Below are positions 39,729 to 47,652 of a DNA stretch of 64,000 nt, piece after piece (position 1 is the first letter of the stretch; the number at the start of each line of letters is the position of its first letter). This DNA comes from Comamonadaceae bacterium (GTDB taxonomy: Bacteria; Pseudomonadota; Gammaproteobacteria; Burkholderiales; Burkholderiaceae_C): assembly GCA_003599455.1 (NCBI GenBank), contig QZKF01000003.1, positions 1-64,000 of the forward strand. Reading direction: 5' to 3'. The translations under genes were made by a program, and so were the position numbers. The notes below the pieces were generated by a model. It worked only from the letters and a program-made list of their open reading frames with translations. It ran no database searches and was not told the DNA's origin.

Positions 39729-41021
39729 TCAGCGCATCCAGGCCACAGGCGCGGTGACGATCTGCGGGAACACGATGAACAGGCCGAGAACGATGAGGTA
39801 GGTGAGCAGGAACGGGTTGACGCCCTTGATGACCTGGTGCATGGGCAGGCGCCCCACACCGGCCACCACGTTGAGCACCGTGCCCACGGGCGGCGTGACC
39901 AGGCCGATCGCGCCGTTGAGCACGAACATCAGGCCGAAGTACACGGGGTCGATGCCCGCCTTCACGGCGATGGGCAACATCACCGGCGCGAAGATCAGGA
40001 TGGTGGGCGTGAGGTCGAGCGCGGTGCCGATCAGCACCAGCACGATCATCATGGTGACCATCAACACGCGCGGATGCTCCACCAGCGGCCCCAGCCAGCC
40101 CGTGAGCGTGGACGGCAGGTCGGCCAGCGTGATCATGTAGCTGGCCACGGCGGCGCCGGCGCACAGGAACATCACCACCGAGGTGGTGCTGGCTGCGCGC
40201 ACCAGCACGCCGTACACCTCGGGCAGGCGCATCTCGCGGTGCACGAAGAGCGCGATCACCAGCGCGTAGGCGGCGGCCACCACGGCGGCTTCGGTCGGCG
40301 TGAACACGCCGCTCTTCATGCCGCCGATGATGATCACCGGCATGAGCAACGCCCACACCGCGCGGCCGGTGAGGCGCAGGCGCTCGGCCATGGGCACCGG
40401 CGGGTGGCTCTGCAGCGTCATCTTGCGCAGCACGATGCGCCAGGCCACCACCAGCGCGGCGCCCATGATCAGGCCGGGCACGATGCCCGAGATGAACAGC
40501 GCCGAGATCGAGGTGTTGGTGGTCACGCCGTAGATCACGAAGGCCATCGACGGCGGGATGATCGGGCCGATCACGCTGCCCGCGGCAATCAGCCCGGCGG
40601 ACGAGGCCACCGGGTAACCGTGCTTGCGCATCATGGGCAGCAGGATGGCCGACATGGCGGCCGCGTCGGCCAGCGCCGAGCCCGACATGGCCGAGAGCAG
40701 CACCGCCGCGCCGATGGCCACATAGCCCAGGCCGCCGCGTACATGGCCGACCCAGGCCTGCGCCATGTCGATGATGCGCTTGCTGATGCCGCCCGAGTTC
40801 ATGAGCTCACCCGCGAGGATGAAGAAGGGCACGGCCAGCAGCGGAAAGCTGTCGATGCCGGCGACCATGTTCTGGGCCAGCAGTTGCGTGTCCCAGAAAT
40901 CCATCACCCAGGCCATGGCGGCCCCGGTGAGCAACAGGGCAAACGCCATGTTCATGCCGATGCCCATGAGCACCACCATGCCGGCGATGAAGACCACGAA
41001 GGCCAGTGCTTCCACGCTCAT
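39729..41021 (-). CDS. dctM: TRAP transporter large membrane subunit
   Basis: 430 residues, twelve hydrophobic segments, the expected size. The GSVIGPIIPPSMAFVIYG block and the late GLVTPPVGTVLNVV are hallmark helical-hairpin sequences. It couples sodium entry to uptake of the ligand delivered by DctP. It starts 4 bp after dctQ. An upstream in-frame extension is out-of-frame dctQ sequence. Confidence 0.9.
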   Translation of the reverse strand: MSVEALAFVVFIAGMVVLMGIGMNMAFALLLTGAAMAWVMDFWDTQLLAQNMVAGIDSFPLLAVPFFILAGELMNSGGISKRIIDMAQAWVGHVRGGLGYVAIGAAVLLSAMSGSALADAAAMSAILLPMMRKHGYPVASSAGLIAAGSVIGPIIPPSMAFVIYGVTTNTSISALFISGIVPGLIMGAALVVAWRIVLRKMTLQSHPPVPMAERLRLTGRAVWALLMPVIIIGGMKSGVFTPTEAAVVAAAYALVIALFVHREMRLPEVYGVLVRAASTTSVVMFLCAGAAVASYMITLADLPSTLTGWLGPLVEHPRVLMVTMMIVLVLIGTALDLTPTILIFAPVMLPIAVKAGIDPVYFGLMFVLNGAIGLVTPPVGTVLNVVAGVGRLPMHQVIKGVNPFLLTYLIVLGLFIVFPQIVTAPVAWMR

Positions 41022-41025
41022 CGCA

Positions 41026-41517
41026 TCACTCCATCTCGGCCTGGTGGCCCAGGTCCAGCGGCGTGCGCTGCACGATCTCGACCAGCACCATGAGGCCGAT
41101 GGCCCCGGCGCACAGCAGCGCGGGCAGCGGCAGCAGCGCCACCGGGTAACCCAGCACCACCGAATGGCTGTCCATGCCCACCACCACCTGCTGCCAGGCG
41201 CCCCGGCCCAGCAGCACGCAGGCCAGCAGCACCAGCAGGCGGATCGCCAGCGTGGCGCTGGCGAACAGCGCGGGCTTGTCGCGCAGCGCGCCGACCAGGC
41301 TGGTGAAGGCCATGTGCTGGCCCACCGGGTAGGCGGCGGTCGCACCCAGGAACACCATCCACACGAACAGCAGGCGCGACAGCTCCTCGGTGGCGTTGAT
41401 GCCGCTGTTGAAGCCGTAGCGCAGCACCACGTTGCCGAACACGCAGACCACCATGCCGAGCAGGCACAGCGCGAGCAGGGCTTCGGCCCCGTGCTTCAAA
41501 ACATGGCCCAGTTTCAT
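41026..41517 (-). CDS. dctQ: TRAP transporter small membrane subunit
   Basis: 163 residues with four hydrophobic segments. The NATEELSRLLFVWMVFLGA segment is the conserved DctQ region. It partners DctM in the membrane. The ATG overlaps the gntK stop by 4 bp, showing that kinase and transporter are made together. Confidence 0.88.
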   Translation of the reverse strand: MKLGHVLKHGAEALLALCLLGMVVCVFGNVVLRYGFNSGINATEELSRLLFVWMVFLGATAAYPVGQHMAFTSLVGALRDKPALFASATLAIRLLVLLACVLLGRGAWQQVVVGMDSHSVVLGYPVALLPLPALLCAGAIGLMVLVEIVQRTPLDLGHQAEME

Positions 41518-42053
41518 GAGCGGGTCTCCAGGGGTCGGGCTGCAGTGGTGCTGCGCACCCAGCGCACCACCGCCGAGCCCAGGTCGTCCAGCGACTGTGT
41601 GGCATCGAGCGGCAACACGCCGGGTTCCTGGCGCGGGTCTTCCAGCGCGGCGAACTGGCTCGCCACCAGGCTCACCGGGAACAGGTGCGCCGGCCGCGCG
41701 GCCACACGCTCGCGTGCCTGGTCCTGCGTGAGTTCAAGGAACACGAAACGCAGGCCGGGTGTGGCCGCGCGCAGGCGGTCGCGGTAGCGCCGCTTGAGCG
41801 CCGAGCAGGTCAGCACCACGCCCTGCGGGTGGGCCTGCAGCTGGTTGGCCAGGGTGTCGAGCCAGGCCGCGCGGTCGTCGTCGCTCAGCGGGGTGCCGCT
41901 GCGCATCTTGGCGACGTTGCCCGCGGAGTGGAAGTCGTCGCCTTCCAGCAGCGGCAGGCCCAGCGCCTCGGCGCAGAGCTGGCCCAGGCTGGACTTGCCG
42001 CAACCCGCCACGCCCATGACGACGAGGGAGGTGTTTTCGGGTCGGGTGTTCAT
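41514..42053 (-). CDS. gntK: Gluconokinase
   Basis: 179 residues of the GntK/IdnK P-loop family: GVAGCGKSS (residues 14-22), EGDDFHSAGNVAKM, and TCSALKRRYRDRLR. It phosphorylates gluconate to 6-phosphogluconate, substrate of Edd encoded at 29-31 kb. First gene of the operon; the ATG lies only 1 base from an operator-like palindrome (42055-42070) and has no clear ribosome binding site, so it may be poorly initiated or leaderless. Divergent from the LacI regulator. Confidence 0.9.
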   Translation of the reverse strand: MNTRPENTSLVVMGVAGCGKSSLGQLCAEALGLPLLEGDDFHSAGNVAKMRSGTPLSDDDRAAWLDTLANQLQAHPQGVVLTCSALKRRYRDRLRAATPGLRFVFLELTQDQARERVAARPAHLFPVSLVASQFAALEDPRQEPGVLPLDATQSLDDLGSAVVRWVRSTTAARPLETRS

Positions 42054-42054
42054 T

Positions 42055-42070
42055 TGGTAGCGCTATCCCA
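42055..42070. promoter_or_regulatory. LacI-type operator next to the gntK start
   Basis: TGGTAGCGCTATCCCA is centred on GC/GC with the arm GCTATCC identical to that of the site at 42183. It ends one base before the gntK start codon on the minus strand, where a bound repressor would block initiation. Confidence 0.6.
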
Positions 42071-42182
42071 ACGGGTCAAAAAAAAGGACGGTCCACATGG
42101 GGTGCATCGCCCTCCGCATCGAGAGAGCTTCATGGCAACATGCGGGAGCGATTCAGGGTAAGTTCGGGGTGCAATCTGCTTC

Positions 42183-42196
42183 GGACAGCGCTATCC
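42183..42196. promoter_or_regulatory. LacI-type operator upstream of the regulator gene
   Basis: GGACAGCGCTATCC differs from a perfect palindrome (GGATAGC/GCTATCC) at one position. Its centre is 128 bp from the gntK-proximal site, allowing loop formation and joint control of the divergent genes. Confidence 0.6.
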
Positions 42197-42234
42197 TACC
42201 GCCAGGACGACGCCACCAAATACCGGGAAAACCC

Positions 42235-43260
42235 TTGGAACCGACCGAACGCAAGCGCCGCCACAGCGGCCGCACCACCCTCAGCGACGTGGCCCGGGCC
42301 GCCGAGGTCAGCCCCATCACCGCCTCGCGCGCGCTGCGCGGCGAGCGCAGCGTGGCGCCCGAGCTGGTGGAGCGTGTGAAGCTCGCGGTCGAGCAACTGG
42401 GCTACGTGCCCGACCCGGCCGCGCGCGCCCTCGCCTCGCAGCGCAGCACGCAGGTGCCGGTGCTGGTGCCGTTGCTGTCCAACGCGCTGTTTGTCGACGT
42501 GCTCGAGGCCGTGCACCGCACCCTGCTGCCCCACGGCTACCAGACCCTGATCGGCGTGACGCACTACGAGCCGCGCGAAGAAGAGCAGCTGCTGCGCAGC
42601 TACTTGGCGCACCGCCCCGCCGGCCTGCTGATCACCGGCTTCGACCGCACCGAGGCCGCGCGCCAGATGATCGCGGCCAGCGGCGTGCCCTGCGTGTACC
42701 TGATGGAGCTGACGCAGGCACCCGGCGTGCACTGCGTGGGCTTCTCGCAGACCGAAGCCGGCCACGCCATCACCGAGCACCTGGTGCAGCGCGGCCGAAA
42801 ACGCATCGCCTTCGTGGCGGCCCAGCTCGACCCGCGCACCATGCAGCGCGCCGAGGGCTACCGCCGCTGCCTGCGCCAGCACGGCCTGTACGACGCGCGA
42901 CTGGAGTTGCTGAGCCCGCAGCCCTCTTCGATGCGCCTCGGCGGTGAACTGCTCGAAGACCTGCTGCGCACCCGCCCCGAGGTGGACGCCGTGTTTTTCT
43001 GCAACGACGATCTGGCGCAAGGCGGCCTGCTCACCGCGTTGAAGCTGGGCGTAGACGTGCCGGGCCGCATCGCGGTGGCCGGCTTCAACGACCTCTCGGG
43101 CAGCGACCAGATGGTGCCGCCCCTGACCACCGTGCGCACGCCCCGCCGCGCGATTGGCGAGGCCAGCGCGCAGATGCTGCTGGGCCTGATTCGCGGGGAA
43201 TCACCGGCCGTGAACTCGGTGGACCTGGGCTTCGAACTGCTGGTGCGCGGCAGCAGCTAG
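42235..43260 (+). CDS. gntR: LacI-family repressor of gluconate genes
   Basis: 341 residues from a TTG start, chosen because the DNA-binding domain begins right after it (TLSDVARAAEVSPITASRALRG); the in-frame region before it is not LacI-like and crosses the operator. The hinge (YVPDPAARALASQRS) and type-I periplasmic-like effector domain with FFCNDDLAQGGL and VAGFNDL are complete. It presumably represses gntK-dctQMP and itself through the two palindromes, released by gluconate or 6-phosphogluconate. The start is uncertain; the family is certain. Confidence 0.84.
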   Translation: MEPTERKRRHSGRTTLSDVARAAEVSPITASRALRGERSVAPELVERVKLAVEQLGYVPDPAARALASQRSTQVPVLVPLLSNALFVDVLEAVHRTLLPHGYQTLIGVTHYEPREEEQLLRSYLAHRPAGLLITGFDRTEAARQMIAASGVPCVYLMELTQAPGVHCVGFSQTEAGHAITEHLVQRGRKRIAFVAAQLDPRTMQRAEGYRRCLRQHGLYDARLELLSPQPSSMRLGGELLEDLLRTRPEVDAVFFCNDDLAQGGLLTALKLGVDVPGRIAVAGFNDLSGSDQMVPPLTTVRTPRRAIGEASAQMLLGLIRGESPAVNSVDLGFELLVRGSS

Positions 43261-43267
43261 GCGGGCC

Positions 43268-43621
43268 TCACAAGGCCTTGCCGTCGAACTGCTTCACCGG
43301 GATCGCGGCGAGGTCGATGTTCTCGATGCACCGCAGATTGACTGCGGCCACCGCGTTGCCCTTGGAATCCGTGGCTTCACCGAAAGCGTGGATGCCGCAG
43401 GTGGGGCAGAAACGGTGCTTGATCCCATGCTTGTTGAACAGGTAGGTGCTGGCCGCCGCCTCCGGCGTCTTCAGCCTGAGGCTCGCGCGCGGCACGGACC
43501 ACAGCAGCGATGCCCGGCGCGAACAGATCGAACAGTTGCAGGCCAGGCCACTGTCGATGGTTCCTTCGACTTCGAAGGCGATGGCGCCGCAATGGCAACT
43601 GCCGGTGTAGGTGGTGCTCAT
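43268..43621 (-). CDS. GFA-domain zinc protein
   Basis: 117 residues. Zinc-binding Cys sets CHCGAIAFE, CNCSICSRR and FCPTCGIHAF are the pattern of the glutathione-dependent formaldehyde-activating (GFA/CENP-V) family. Catalytic role in formaldehyde handling is established only for some members, so function here is open. It converges on the LacI gene (7 bp). The ATG at 43621 gives the standard MSTTYTGSCHCG start. Confidence 0.87.
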   Translation of the reverse strand: MSTTYTGSCHCGAIAFEVEGTIDSGLACNCSICSRRASLLWSVPRASLRLKTPEAAASTYLFNKHGIKHRFCPTCGIHAFGEATDSKGNAVAAVNLRCIENIDLAAIPVKQFDGKAL

Positions 43622-43878
43622 GGGTCTGGGCTCTCGGTGGGGATGGAGGAGGACCTGACTGTATTCATGCGGTGGCGAAGCGGGGAGTAACAAGATCGTC
43701 GGGAAACGACCCTGGGCAACTCCCGAACAGGGGCCGCTCGGCTTTGGCTGTGCCTGCCGCGACAGAACAGCCGTGCTCCACCGTCGACAACACCAGGCTT
43801 GAAGCCGGCTGGAGGGGGGCAGGTCACGGAGGAACGCGGTAGCGGTAAGCTGCGCACACATTCACCCCTGGAGACCCC
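43622..43878 (+). other. 257-bp gap before the DUF1330 gene
   Basis: No gene is supported on either strand. It contains the promoter regions of the divergent GFA and DUF1330 genes; the ribosome binding site TGGAGA lies at 43869-43874. I recognise no palindrome or hairpin strong enough to name. Confidence 0.4.
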
Positions 43879-44166
43879 ATGCCCGCCTACCTCTACGGCA
43901 ACATCGAAATCACGCGTCCCGACCTCTACGAGGTCTACCGCGCGGAGGTGCCGGCGCTGATCGCCGCGCACGGCGGGCGCTACCTGGTGCGCGGTGGCGC
44001 GGTCAGCGTGCTCGAAGGCAGCGGCGTGCCGCAACGCCAGGTCATCCTGGAGTTTCCCGACATGGCGCACCTGCAGGCCTTCTACACCTCGCCCGAGTAC
44101 CAGCGCCTGATCAGGATTCGCCAGAGCGCGTCCACCGGCACGCTGTTCGCGATCGAGGGAGTTTGA
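43879..44166 (+). CDS. DUF1330 family protein
   Basis: 95 residues, full length for the family. YLYGNIEITRPDLYEVYRAEVPALIAAHGG and VILEFPDMAHLQAFYTSPEYQRL are the two conserved blocks of this dimeric alpha/beta-barrel (ferredoxin-like) fold. No biochemical role is established. It stands alone before the penicillin-binding protein. Confidence 0.88.
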   Translation: MPAYLYGNIEITRPDLYEVYRAEVPALIAAHGGRYLVRGGAVSVLEGSGVPQRQVILEFPDMAHLQAFYTSPEYQRLIRIRQSASTGTLFAIEGV

Positions 44167-44251
44167 GGGCCGGCGCAGCGGTCACAGCTGGTTACCTCGC
44201 CGACCTTTGACCACACCTGCGCTTCACACGGGGGCGGGATAATTCAGCCCC

Positions 44252-46573
44252 ATGTTCCAGCCTTCCCTGCGCCGGGCGGTCATCGCCCTGGCGGTCACCG
44301 CCGCCACCCTCGTGGCGCTGCCCTCGCCGGCGTCGACCTTCGACCTGCCGCCGCTCGACCGCATCGTCAACTACCAGCCCAAGCTGCCCCTGCAGGTGTT
44401 CACCGCCGACGGCGTGGAGATCGCGCAGTTCGGCACCGAACGGCGCGAATACCTGCCGCTGTCGCGCACGCCGAAGCTGCTGCAGCAGGCCGTGCTCGCC
44501 GTGGAGGACGCGCGCTTTCGCGAGCACTCGGGCGTGGACCCGAAAGGCATGGCGCGCGCGCTGGTTGCCGCCATCACCGGCGGGCGCAAGCAGGGCGCCT
44601 CCACCATCACGCAGCAGCTGGTGCGCACCATGCTGCTCACGCGCGAGTTCTCGGCCGAGCGCAAGGTCAAGGAAATCTGGCTCGCGCTGAAGCTGGAGGA
44701 TGAAATCTCCAAGGACCGCATCCTGGAGATCTACCTCAACGAGATCTTCCTGGGCCAGCGCGCCTATGGTTTCGCGGCCGCCTCGCAGATCTATTTCGGC
44801 AAGCCGCTGGACAAGCTCTCGCTGGCCGAGACCGCCATGCTCGCCGGCCTGCCGCAGAACCCCTATTACGCCAACCCGGTGGCCAACCTGGAGCGCGCGA
44901 CGCAGCGCCAGCGCGTGGTGCTCGAGCGCATGCGCGCCACCGAGGTCATCAACGACAAACAGCTGGCCGCCGCGCGCGCCGAGAAGCTCGTCATCCGTCC
45001 GCCCGGCCTGCGCAGCGTGCACGCCGCGCACGTGGCCGAGATGGCGCGCGCCGTGGTGGTCGAGCGTTTCGGCACCGAGGCCTATTCCAGCGGCCTGCGT
45101 GTGACGACCTCGCTGCGCGCGGCCGACCAGCGCGCGGCGCACGCGGCGGTCCAGCGCGGGGTGCTGGCCTTCGACCGCCGTGGTCCGTGGCGCGGCCCGG
45201 AAGACCTGGAAACCCTGCCCGCTGGCGGCGGTGCCGAGCTGGAGCGCGCCGCCGCCGAGGCCCTGAAGGACCACCGGGACGACGAAACGCTGCGCGTGGG
45301 CATCGTGCTGGCGGCCAGCCCCAAGGCCTTGCAGGTGCAGCTGGCCAGCGGCGAGCGCGTCAGCGTGCAGGGCGAGGGTCTGCGCTGGGCGCAGCGCGGA
45401 CTCGACCCCAAGGCCAAGGCGCCGCTCAAGATTGCGCGCGGCGCCGTCGTGCGCGTGGTCAGCACCGGCAAGACCAAGGACAGGAAGAGCGACGTGTGGG
45501 CCATCTCGCAATGGCCCGAGGCCGAGGCGGCGCTGGTCGCGATGGACCCCAGGACCGGCCGCGTGCGCGCGCTGGTGGGCGGCTTCGACTTCGCGCGCCA
45601 ACCGTTCAACCACGTCACGCAGGGCTGGCGCCAACCCGGCTCGGCCTTGAAGCCGCTGCTGTACTCCGCCGCGCTGGAAGCGCGCGTGATGCCGGCCACG
45701 CTGGTGGACGACCTGCCCTTTCGCGCCGCCAACGGCTGGAGCCCGGGCAACAGCAATGGCGAGTACGCCGGCCCGATCACGCTGCGCCAGGCGCTGGCGC
45801 GCTCCAGCAACCTGGCGAGCGTGCGCGTGCTCCAGCACACCGGCACCCAGCCCGCGCGCGAGTGGACCGGCCGCTTCGGCCTGGACACCGCGCGCCAGCC
45901 CGACGACCTCACGCTGGCCCTGGGCACCGGCAGCGTGACGCCGCTGCAGATGGCGCAGGCCTACGCCACGCTGGCCAACGGCGGCTGGCGCGTCGCGCCG
46001 GTGGTGGTCGAGAAGATCACCGATGCGCAGGGCAAGCTGCTGTTCGAAGCGCCGCCGCCGGCCGCGCTCACCGAAGACAACCGCAGCGTTCCCGCGCGCA
46101 ACGCCTTCGTGGTCGGCAGCCTGCTCAACGAGGTCACGCGCACCGGCACCGCCGCACGCGCGCAGGCCGCGCTCAAGCGGCCCGACATCTACGGCAAGAC
46201 CGGCACCACCAACGACGCGGTGGACGCCTGGTTCGCGGGTTACCAGCCCACGCTGGCCGCCGCCGTGTGGATGGGCTACGACAAGCCGCGCAGCCTGGGT
46301 GGCGGCGAATCGGGCGGCCGGCTCGCGCTGCCGATCTGGATCGACTTCATGGGCAGCGCGCTCAAGGGCACGCCGGTGGCGGCCCCGCCGGCAGCGCCCG
46401 AGGGCCTGGTGCGCGAGGGCGATGAATGGCTGTACGCCGAATGGCGCGAGGGCGGCTGGGTGTCGGAGATCTCGGACGCGCACGGCGTGCAGTACAAGAC
46501 GAACATCGGCCACGAAATCGGCAAGGCCTTCAGTTCCTTTGGTGCCTGGCTGCGCGGCGAATCCCGGCCCTGA
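44252..46573 (+). CDS. Bifunctional penicillin-binding protein 1A-like
   Basis: 773 residues. An N-terminal membrane anchor is followed by the glycosyltransferase-51 domain: catalytic Glu85 in VEDARF, QGASTITQQLVR, RKVKEIWLALKLE, EIYLNEIFLGQ. The transpeptidase domain has Ser464-A-L-Lys467, Ser518-Ser-Asn520 and Lys649-Thr-Gly. All catalytic residues are intact. It polymerises and cross-links peptidoglycan. The mid-region (about 300-420) is an OB-like insert as in PBP1a. A strong terminator follows 21 bp after the stop. A genome usually has another mrcA near the pil genes, so this may be an additional class A PBP. Confidence 0.9.
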   Translation: MFQPSLRRAVIALAVTAATLVALPSPASTFDLPPLDRIVNYQPKLPLQVFTADGVEIAQFGTERREYLPLSRTPKLLQQAVLAVEDARFREHSGVDPKGMARALVAAITGGRKQGASTITQQLVRTMLLTREFSAERKVKEIWLALKLEDEISKDRILEIYLNEIFLGQRAYGFAAASQIYFGKPLDKLSLAETAMLAGLPQNPYYANPVANLERATQRQRVVLERMRATEVINDKQLAAARAEKLVIRPPGLRSVHAAHVAEMARAVVVERFGTEAYSSGLRVTTSLRAADQRAAHAAVQRGVLAFDRRGPWRGPEDLETLPAGGGAELERAAAEALKDHRDDETLRVGIVLAASPKALQVQLASGERVSVQGEGLRWAQRGLDPKAKAPLKIARGAVVRVVSTGKTKDRKSDVWAISQWPEAEAALVAMDPRTGRVRALVGGFDFARQPFNHVTQGWRQPGSALKPLLYSAALEARVMPATLVDDLPFRAANGWSPGNSNGEYAGPITLRQALARSSNLASVRVLQHTGTQPAREWTGRFGLDTARQPDDLTLALGTGSVTPLQMAQAYATLANGGWRVAPVVVEKITDAQGKLLFEAPPPAALTEDNRSVPARNAFVVGSLLNEVTRTGTAARAQAALKRPDIYGKTGTTNDAVDAWFAGYQPTLAAAVWMGYDKPRSLGGGESGGRLALPIWIDFMGSALKGTPVAAPPAAPEGLVREGDEWLYAEWREGGWVSEISDAHGVQYKTNIGHEIGKAFSSFGAWLRGESRP

Positions 46574-46594
46574 TGACACCCCACGCGCGGACGC

Positions 46595-46627
46595 AAAAAA
46601 AAGCCGGCCACGAAGGCCGGCTTTTTT
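46595..46627. terminator. Bidirectional rho-independent terminator
   Basis: AAGCCGGCC (46601-46609) pairs with GGCCGGCTT (46615-46623) around a short loop, flanked by an A-run on the left and a T-run on the right. It terminates the penicillin-binding protein gene on the plus strand and the etf/acyl-CoA dehydrogenase operon on the minus strand. Confidence 0.92.
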
Positions 46628-46645
46628 GTGGGCGCCGCAGAGGGA

Positions 46646-47626
46646 TCAACCGGCGCAGATGCGCGCCTTGGCTTCCGCGTATTCGCGCTTGAAGCGCGCC
46701 ACCAGCTCGGCCGCGGGCACGACCTCGCGGATCGCGCCAATGCCCTGGCCGCAACCCCAGATGTCCTTCCAGGCCTTGGCGGCGTTGGCGCCTTCGCCGG
46801 TGGAGAAGTTCATCTTGCTCGGGTCGCTCTGCGGCAGGTTGTCCGGGTCCATGCCGGCGTTCTTGATACTGCCCTTGAGGTAGTTGCCGTGGATGCCGGT
46901 GTAGAAGTTGCTGTAGACGATGTCGTCGGAGTCCGACGAGGTGATCATCGCCTTGTAGCCGTCCACCGCGCGCGCTTCGTCGGTGGCGATGAAGGCCGAG
47001 CCGATGTAGGCGAAGTCGGCGCCCATGGCCTGCGCGGCCAGGATAGCGCCGCCCGAGGCGATCGAACCCGAGAGCGCGATCGGCCCGCCAAACCACTCGC
47101 GGATCTCCTGCACCATGGCGAACGGGCTCTTCACGCTGGCGTGGCCGCCGGCACCGGCCGCCACCGGGATCAGGCCGTCAGCGCCCTTCTCGATCGCCTT
47201 GTGCGCGAACACGTTGTTGATCACGTCGTGCAGCACCACCCCACCCCAGCTCTGCACCGCCCTGTTCACGTCTTCGCGCGCGCCCAGGCTGGTGATGATG
47301 ATCGGCACCTTGTACTTGGCACACAGCTGCATGTCGTGGTCCAGCCGGTCGTTGCTCTTGTGCACGATCTGGTTGATGGCGAACGGCGCGGCCTTGTTGT
47401 CCGGGTTCGCTGCGTCGTGCGCGGCCAGGGCCTCGGTGATCTCGGCCAGCCACTCGTCGAGCTGCGAAGCCGGTCGCGCATTGAGCGCGGGCATGGAGCC
47501 CACCACGCCGGCCTTGCACTGGGCAATGACGAGCTTGGGGTTGCTGATGATGAACAGCGGCGAGCCGATCACCGGGAACCTGATGTTCTTGAGAAGGGGT
47601 GGCAGGCTGCGGGCGGGTGCGGTCAT
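46646..47626 (-). CDS. Nitronate monooxygenase / 2-nitropropane dioxygenase-like FMN protein
   Basis: 326 residues from ATG 47626. TIM-barrel NMO family: PVIGSPLFIISNPKL at the start, VAAGAGGHA near residue 155 and GGAILAAQAMGADFAYIGSAFIAT in the FMN phosphate site. By family it may oxidise nitronates or act as an enoyl reductase. It ends the leftward operon behind the acyl-CoA dehydrogenase (26 bp), which supports a role in lipid or acyl-CoA metabolism rather than nitroalkane use. Specificity unresolved. Confidence 0.82.
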   Translation of the reverse strand: MTAPARSLPPLLKNIRFPVIGSPLFIISNPKLVIAQCKAGVVGSMPALNARPASQLDEWLAEITEALAAHDAANPDNKAAPFAINQIVHKSNDRLDHDMQLCAKYKVPIIITSLGAREDVNRAVQSWGGVVLHDVINNVFAHKAIEKGADGLIPVAAGAGGHASVKSPFAMVQEIREWFGGPIALSGSIASGGAILAAQAMGADFAYIGSAFIATDEARAVDGYKAMITSSDSDDIVYSNFYTGIHGNYLKGSIKNAGMDPDNLPQSDPSKMNFSTGEGANAAKAWKDIWGCGQGIGAIREVVPAAELVARFKREYAEAKARICAG

Positions 47627-47652
47627 GAAGTCTCCGTCGGGGTTGTGGGGGC

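Noticed and set aside
44192-46579. 795-codon open frame on the minus strand
   Set aside because: Antisense shadow of the penicillin-binding protein gene, which has every catalytic motif.
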